Source: an uncultured bacterium (lineage in GTDB: Bacteria; Bacillota; Clostridia; Lachnospirales; Lachnospiraceae). Taken from it: DNA of 64,000 bases. Below are positions 59,582-64,000 of this stretch, piece after piece. Position 1 is the first letter of the stretch. Each line of letters begins with the position of its first letter. Location of the stretch: positions 124,001 to 188,000 of the forward strand of contig CAOKFN010000001.1 of NCBI GenBank assembly GCA_948467735.1, read 5' to 3'. The notes under the pieces were generated by a model, which was not told the DNA's origin, did no database searches, and worked only from the letters and a program-made list of their open reading frames with translations. The translations under genes and the position numbers were made by a program.

Positions 59582-59763
59582 TCCACCCAATCTGCATTAT
59601 AATAAATTTTAGAACACAGGACGGCGGACTGCCAATCAAATACCGGGCAGAAAGCGAAAGGGATATCAAGCCCAAATCCCGGCATAGCTGAGCGCCCTTT
59701 AGACGCCTTGGTATTTCCTGTCGTATTGACAGTTTACAAAAACAGAACGGAGGCTGACTTTCT
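59410..59763. other. Intergenic region upstream of sulfatase gene
   Basis: 354 bp. Apart from the frameshifted short frame above, it has a plus-strand promoter candidate (59575-59603) and an approximately 160-nt leader ahead of the sulfatase start, with GC-rich inverted pieces near 59625-59690. No gene is evident in the leader. Confidence 0.4.
59575..59603 (+). promoter_or_regulatory. Promoter candidate for sulfatase gene
   Basis: TGGACA, 17-nt spacer, TATAAT. It gives a leader of about 155 nt before the ATG at 59764, where AACGGAGG is the ribosome binding site. Confidence 0.5.
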
Positions 59764-61110
59764 ATGAAATATAATGTAGTGTTTTTCTTCACCGACCAGC
59801 AGCGCTATGACACCACGGGCATGGCCCACAATCCCTGCGGGCTGACGCCCAATTTCGACCGCATGGCCATGGACGGCGCTTACGCGGAATATGCGTTCAC
59901 TCCCCAGCCCGTATGCGGCCCCGCCCGCGCCGCGCTGCAGACTGGAAAATACGCCACCGCGACCGGCAATTTCCACAACGGCGTCGTGCTCTCCCGGGAA
60001 CACAAGACCATGGCGGACTACTTTAACGAAGCCGGATATGACACGGGCTATATCGGCAAATGGCATCTGGCGGAAGGACGACATGCCATTCCCCGTGACC
60101 AGCGCGGCGGTTATCAGTGGCTGCTGGGCGCCAATTCTCTGGAGCATACTTCCACCGCCTACGACACTCTGGTCTATGACAACGACAACAATCCGGTGCG
60201 CCTGCCCGGTTACAGGGTGGACGCCCTGACGGACGCCGCCATTCGCTATATTGACGATAAAAAAGATTCCGGAAAACCGTTCTTTTTGTTCCTCTCTTTT
60301 TTGGAACCCCATTTCCAGAACTGTTTTGACGACTTTCCGGCCCCGGATATCTATAAGAACATTCCCGCCGGATATATGCCTCCGGATCTCGGCTCCCTGA
60401 AAGGAACGGCATGGGAACACCTCGGCGGCTATTACGGTATGGTAAAGCGTCTGGACGAAGCCCTTGGCAGAATCCGCGACTGCCTGAAAAGCCTGCACAT
60501 GGAAGAAAACACCATCTTAATTTTTTCCACGGATCACGGATGTCATTTTAAGACAAGGAATAAGGAATACAAACGTTCCTGCCACGAAAGCTCCGTGCGC
60601 ATCCCGTTGGCGTTTTACGGCGGCCCCTTTACAAGCGGCGGGAAGCTTCGGGAGAAGGTCAGTCTGGTGGATTTGGCCCCCACCCTGTTAGATGCCTGCG
60701 GCATCCCGGTCCCTGAGGACATGCAGGGCCGTTCCATCATGCCATGGATACGCCGGGAGATTACCACGCCTTCCCATAAGGACATTTTTATCCAAATCAG
60801 TGAAAGTCAGGTAGGCAGGGCAATCCGCACCGACAGATGGAAGTACTCCGTGGAGGCCTTTGACAAAAGCCCTTCCCGCGACCCGGGAAGCATGGAATAC
60901 ACGGAAACCTTTCTCTACGATTTGGAGCATGACCCTTATGAACTGCATAATTTGATCGAATCCGAGGCTCACAGGAAGGTCTGCGAAATATTGGCGGAAA
61001 AATTAAAGAAATGTATGGCGGAGGCCGGGGAAGCCGTTCCCGTTATCCATTTCGTGGCGAAGCATAAGATAGGCAAACTCCTTGTATCGGACGAGGACGC
61101 CATGGCTTAA
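59764..61110 (+). CDS. Cys-type sulfatase, 448 aa
   Basis: Type I sulfatase. N-terminal metal Asp pair in NVVFFFTDQQRYDTTGMAHN, then the modification site in QPVCGPARAALQTGKYATAT (C-x-P-A-R-x3-L-x-T-G). The Cys is converted to formylglycine by anSME under anaerobic conditions. IGKWHLAEGRHAIP (K-x-H), FLSFLEPHF, ILIFSTDHGCHFKTRNK (D-H metal ligands) and KRSCHESSVRIPLAFYGGP follow. There is no signal peptide, so it is probably cytoplasmic, unlike many host-glycan sulfatases. The variant has Ala instead of Ser in CxPxR, which many Cys-type enzymes accept. Substrate not predictable: sulfated sugars, or possibly a phosphonate/phosphodiester. Confidence 0.88.
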   Translation: MKYNVVFFFTDQQRYDTTGMAHNPCGLTPNFDRMAMDGAYAEYAFTPQPVCGPARAALQTGKYATATGNFHNGVVLSREHKTMADYFNEAGYDTGYIGKWHLAEGRHAIPRDQRGGYQWLLGANSLEHTSTAYDTLVYDNDNNPVRLPGYRVDALTDAAIRYIDDKKDSGKPFFLFLSFLEPHFQNCFDDFPAPDIYKNIPAGYMPPDLGSLKGTAWEHLGGYYGMVKRLDEALGRIRDCLKSLHMEENTILIFSTDHGCHFKTRNKEYKRSCHESSVRIPLAFYGGPFTSGGKLREKVSLVDLAPTLLDACGIPVPEDMQGRSIMPWIRREITTPSHKDIFIQISESQVGRAIRTDRWKYSVEAFDKSPSRDPGSMEYTETFLYDLEHDPYELHNLIESEAHRKVCEILAEKLKKCMAEAGEAVPVIHFVAKHKIGKLLVSDEDAMA

Positions 61111-61139
61111 AAGCTTTATTTGTCTTCCCGAAATGACTT

Positions 61140-61180
61140 AGATTTTCTAAGGCTGGGGACTTTCCAGCCTTAGAAAATCT
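61140..61180. terminator. Hairpin terminator between sulfatase and glnN
   Basis: Perfect 17-bp stem AGATTTTCTAAGGCTGG / CCAGCCTTAGAAAATCT with 7-nt loop. It lies between convergent genes and can serve both. Confidence 0.8.
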
Positions 61181-61189
61181 TCATTCCGT

Positions 61190-63307
61190 TCACACTTCAA
61201 ATGTCAATTCCCCATAGGAAGGCACCGGCCACACGGCCTTATCCACCATCATCTCCAGCCCGTCTATGGGTGTGCGCAAATCTTCCATGGCGGTTTTCAC
61301 CGTATCCTTATAGAAAAATGCCCGTTCCTTCATACTCCGTATGGCCGATGCCTGCGCCGTCGCCTTCTTCAGCGCCTCCAGCGCCGACTTGGCCTCCCTC
61401 AGCTTCTGATTCACTTCGGAAAGCATCTGGGACTGCACAAAGGCCTCCGCTCCCGCATCCCTTACCGCAATCACGGTATCCGCCAGAAATTTCGTATACT
61501 TCACCACCGCCGGAATATACTTTTTGCTGGCCATATTAATCATGGTAAGCGCTTCGATATGAATGGTCTTGGCATAGGTTTCGTAGATCACTTCCTCACG
61601 GGATTCCAGCTCAACCCTTGTGAAAATACCGAATTTCTCAAACAATTTCACCGACTTTTCCGTGGTCAGGGTGCCTGCGGCCTCCACCATGGACTTAATG
61701 TTGGGAAGTCCCCGCCTCTTAGCCTCCGCAACCCATTCGTCGGAATAGCCGTCCCCGTTGAAAATAATTTTCTGGTGCTTTGTCATATACTCCTTGATCA
61801 GATCATGTACCGCAAGCTCGAAGTCCTCCGCCTTCTCCAAAATATCCGCCGCCTCGCAGAACGCCTCCGCCACAATGGCGTTCAGCGTGGTATTGGGGCT
61901 TGCAATGGAATCCGCGCTGCCCACCATGCGGAACTCAAATTTATTTCCGGTAAACGCAAAGGGGGAAGTACGGTTGCGGTCCGTGGCGTCCTTCTCCAAT
62001 TCCGGCAGTGTGGAAACACCCGTTTCCAGCTTGCCCCCTTCCAGACAATGAGCCGCCTCCCCGGTCTCCACCAGCTGTTTTACCACATCCTCCAGCTGTT
62101 CGCCCAAAAATACGGAAATAATGGCGGGAGGCGCTTCATTTGCCCCCAGCCTGTGATCGTTTCCCACGTCCGAGGCGCTCTGGCGCAGCAAATCCGCATG
62201 GGTGTCCACCGCTTTCAAAATGCAGGCCAGTACCAGCAGAAATTGGATGTTGGCATTGGGCGTGTCCCCCGGATCCAGCATATTTACGCCATTGTCGGTG
62301 CATAAGGACCAGTTATTATGCTTGCCGGAGCCGTTCACTCCCGCAAAGGGCTTCTCGTGCAGCAGGCAGGTCATTCCATGCCTTCCGGCCACCTTTTTCA
62401 TGGTTTCCATCACCAGCTGATTATGGTCCACCGCAATATTGGCGGATTCATACACGGGCGCCAGCTCATGCTGGGCGGGCGCGACCTCATTGTGCTGGGT
62501 TTTGGCCGTCACGCCCAGCTTCCACAGCTCCACATTCAAATCCTTCATATAAGCGCCCACTCTCTCCCGAATGGTGCCGAAATAATGGTCCTCCAGCTCC
62601 TGCCCCTTGGGCGCGGGCGCGCCGAACAGTGTGCGGCCTGCAAAAATCAAGTCCTCCCGCTGTAAATATTTCTCCCTGTCCACCAGAAAATATTCCTGCT
62701 CCGCGCCCACGCTGGCAGTCACCTTGGACGCGCCCGTATTGCCAAAGAGACGGACAATGCGCAGGGCCTGCTGGCTGATGGCCTCCATGGAGCGAAGCAG
62801 AGGCGTCTTCTTATCCAGCGCCTCCCCCGTATAAGAGCAGAACGCCGTGGGAATACAGAGAATCACTCCCGTCGCGTCTTCTTTCAGGAAGGCCGGGGAA
62901 GTGATATCCCACGCGGTATATCCCCTTGCCTCAAATGTGGCCCGAAGTCCGCCGGAGGGAAAAGAAGACGCGTCGGGCTCGCCTTTTATCAGCTCCCTGC
63001 CGGAGAATTCCATAATCATCTTGCCGTCTTCATCCGGATGTGTTACAAACGCATCGTGTTTCTCCGCCGTAATGCCTGTCAGCGGCTGAAACCAGTGGGT
63101 ATAATGGGTGGCGCCGTTTTCCATGGCCCAATCCTTCATGGCCTTTGCAGCCACGTCCGCGGCGGCCAGCGACAATTCGCCCCCATGCTCCATAACGTTC
63201 CTTATCTCCTTATAAACACTTTTAGGCAGCCTCTCCTTCATTTTGCCGAAAGTGAACACCTTGCTGGCAAAGATTTCTTCTACCTTTACATTTGCTGCAT
63301 CGCTCAT
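61190..63307 (-). CDS. glnN: Glutamine synthetase type III, 705 aa
   Basis: GSIII family. KVFTFGKMKERLPKSVYKEI, HYTHWFQPLTGITAEKHDAF, GRELIKGEPDASSFPSGGLR, VTASVGAEQEYFLVDREKYL, HNEVAPAQHELAPVYESANI, EKPFAGVNGSGKHNNWSLCT and NRTSPFAFTGNKFEFRMVGS carry the metal- and substrate-binding motifs characteristic of the type III enzyme. Length of about 700 residues matches type III (types I and II are shorter). It condenses glutamate and ammonia with ATP. ATG at 63307 follows GGGAAAAGAG; the upstream ATG at 63334 is weaker. Confidence 0.95.
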   Translation of the reverse strand: MSDAANVKVEEIFASKVFTFGKMKERLPKSVYKEIRNVMEHGGELSLAAADVAAKAMKDWAMENGATHYTHWFQPLTGITAEKHDAFVTHPDEDGKMIMEFSGRELIKGEPDASSFPSGGLRATFEARGYTAWDITSPAFLKEDATGVILCIPTAFCSYTGEALDKKTPLLRSMEAISQQALRIVRLFGNTGASKVTASVGAEQEYFLVDREKYLQREDLIFAGRTLFGAPAPKGQELEDHYFGTIRERVGAYMKDLNVELWKLGVTAKTQHNEVAPAQHELAPVYESANIAVDHNQLVMETMKKVAGRHGMTCLLHEKPFAGVNGSGKHNNWSLCTDNGVNMLDPGDTPNANIQFLLVLACILKAVDTHADLLRQSASDVGNDHRLGANEAPPAIISVFLGEQLEDVVKQLVETGEAAHCLEGGKLETGVSTLPELEKDATDRNRTSPFAFTGNKFEFRMVGSADSIASPNTTLNAIVAEAFCEAADILEKAEDFELAVHDLIKEYMTKHQKIIFNGDGYSDEWVAEAKRRGLPNIKSMVEAAGTLTTEKSVKLFEKFGIFTRVELESREEVIYETYAKTIHIEALTMINMASKKYIPAVVKYTKFLADTVIAVRDAGAEAFVQSQMLSEVNQKLREAKSALEALKKATAQASAIRSMKERAFFYKDTVKTAMEDLRTPIDGLEMMVDKAVWPVPSYGELTFEV

Positions 63308-63368
63308 TTTCTCTTTTCCCTTTCCCTTTATCATTCAATATATATCCCTAGGCAGAATCGAACATTGA

Positions 63369-63995
63369 TTATATTGCTTTTTTACGGCTTTCATATTCCG
63401 CCTGAACCGCCTTGAAGGTTTCCTCATCCCCGCTTTCGTTATCCGGATGATACGTCCTGCAGAGGGCCTTATAACGCTTCTCCAATTTCGCTTCCGTATC
63501 GCATCCCGCGAAGAAGCCGCCCGACGACCTGCTTTCGGCCTGTGACGCCTGCGCCTTTTCAATTCGCCTTCGGATCGAATTCTTTAAATCGTCCGCCTCC
63601 TTGATTTTGCGGATATATTTCTCAAAAACCTCCAGCGGTACTTCCCCATCGTATTCGCCAAGCTTCTCGGAAATCTCCTGAAGAATCCCCGCATATTCCC
63701 CCATCTCGGAACGAAGCATATAATCCCCGCCTTCGTCCGCCACAGGGGAAACCTCCTCCACAAACGCGTCAAAGGTCTGAATATGCTGATCCAAGAGCTT
63801 GGCGGCCGCCATACAGCGCTCGCGCCTGTTATCCTCCTCCTCGGTTTCTTCTCCGTAATCCATCCGCACTTCCTGCCACTGGTCCTGAACGCTCTTCGCA
63901 TATTCCTCATAATGTGAGGTGGAGAGCAGCATTTCCCTAGCCCACTCGTTCCATTCCCTTCCAAGCGAAATAAGAATCACTGCTATGGCTCCCAT
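63369..63995 (-). CDS. J-domain protein, 208 aa (may be 5' truncated by window)
   Basis: A helical, acidic protein (residues about 20-150 form long helices, EYAKSVQDQWQEVRMDYGEE and HIQTFDAFVEEVSPVADEGG) ending in a J domain: GGFFAGCDTEAKLEKRYKAL, CRTYHPDNESGDEETFKAVQ and AEYESRK, with the HPD tripeptide that stimulates Hsp70 ATPase. The visible ATG at 63995 begins with a hydrophobic stretch, GAIAVILISLG, that could be a membrane segment. The frame runs to the window edge, so the true start may lie outside. No ribosome binding site can be judged. Confidence 0.7.
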   Translation of the reverse strand: MGAIAVILISLGREWNEWAREMLLSTSHYEEYAKSVQDQWQEVRMDYGEETEEEDNRRERCMAAAKLLDQHIQTFDAFVEEVSPVADEGGDYMLRSEMGEYAGILQEISEKLGEYDGEVPLEVFEKYIRKIKEADDLKNSIRRRIEKAQASQAESRSSGGFFAGCDTEAKLEKRYKALCRTYHPDNESGDEETFKAVQAEYESRKKAI

Positions 63996-64000
63996 GACGG

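Noticed and set aside
62140..62778. Plus-strand open frame opposite glnN
   Set aside because: Pro/Arg/Ser-rich shadow of the glutamine synthetase gene with no start signals.

Overview
The window looks like a chromosomal segment of a low-to-mid GC, anaerobic, Gram-positive Clostridia, most likely Lachnospiraceae. This rests on pyruvate formate-lyase with its activase, a type III glutamine synthetase, MecA, GdpP, CwlD, a class B sortase with an xPxTG-type substrate, an anaerobic sulfatase maturase, and strong AGGAGG ribosome binding sites with TTG/GTG starts. Species cannot be fixed from the sequence alone.

Positions 1-29723 hold a surface-glycan locus of about 30 kb, entirely on the minus strand. 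Its first-transcribed gene visible here is a CDP-glycerol-transferase-like gene near 29.7 kb. It contains GT4 and GT2 glycosyltransferases, an RgpF-type protein, a DUF5672-type transferase, a DegT aminotransferase, a WbqC-like protein, a sugar epimerase, an ATP-grasp enzyme, an FkbM methyltransferase and a radical SAM enzyme. A choline kinase / CTP:phosphocholine cytidylyltransferase / BCCT transporter module (licA-licC-licB-like) suggests phosphocholine decoration. No LicD was found, but an alkaline-phosphatase-superfamily protein lies directly upstream of the choline module. Ten proteins here carry the same small Rossmann-like GxGxxG domain in N-terminal, C-terminal or stand-alone form. No Wzx/Wzy or ABC exporter is visible, so the locus continues beyond position 1 or export is encoded elsewhere.

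Positions 29.7-33.4 kb hold a TnpB-like protein whose RuvC catalytic carboxylates all appear substituted. It is followed by a hairpin-rich noncoding stretch and preceded by a roughly 400-bp segment bounded by inverted copies of a 25-bp palindrome. Next to it are a Thg1-like 3'-5' polymerase and a polynucleotide-kinase-like P-loop protein, a likely RNA-repair pair.

Positions 33.5-41.5 kb encode envelope functions: a membrane-anchored protein, a phosphodiester-glycosidase (NAGPA) protein behind a strong promoter and a structured leader, CwlD amidase, class B sortase with its anchored substrate, and a GH18/SH3 hydrolase.

Positions 42-47.5 kb hold mecA (preceded by a decayed copy of itself) and an anaerobic operon. 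There pyruvate formate-lyase is split: the 678-residue core lacks the glycyl-radical domain, which is encoded separately as an 80-residue protein, with a 68-residue Cys-bearing relative between them. The activase and a 2[4Fe-4S] ferredoxin follow.

Positions 47.5-54 kb are the conserved housekeeping block (MerR-like coiled-coil protein, dnaB, rplI, gdpP, rpsR-ssb-rpsF). From 54 kb onward are an orphan solute-binding lipoprotein, small secreted and HEAT-repeat proteins, an anaerobic sulfatase maturase paired with a Cys-type sulfatase, type III glutamine synthetase, and a J-domain protein at the edge.
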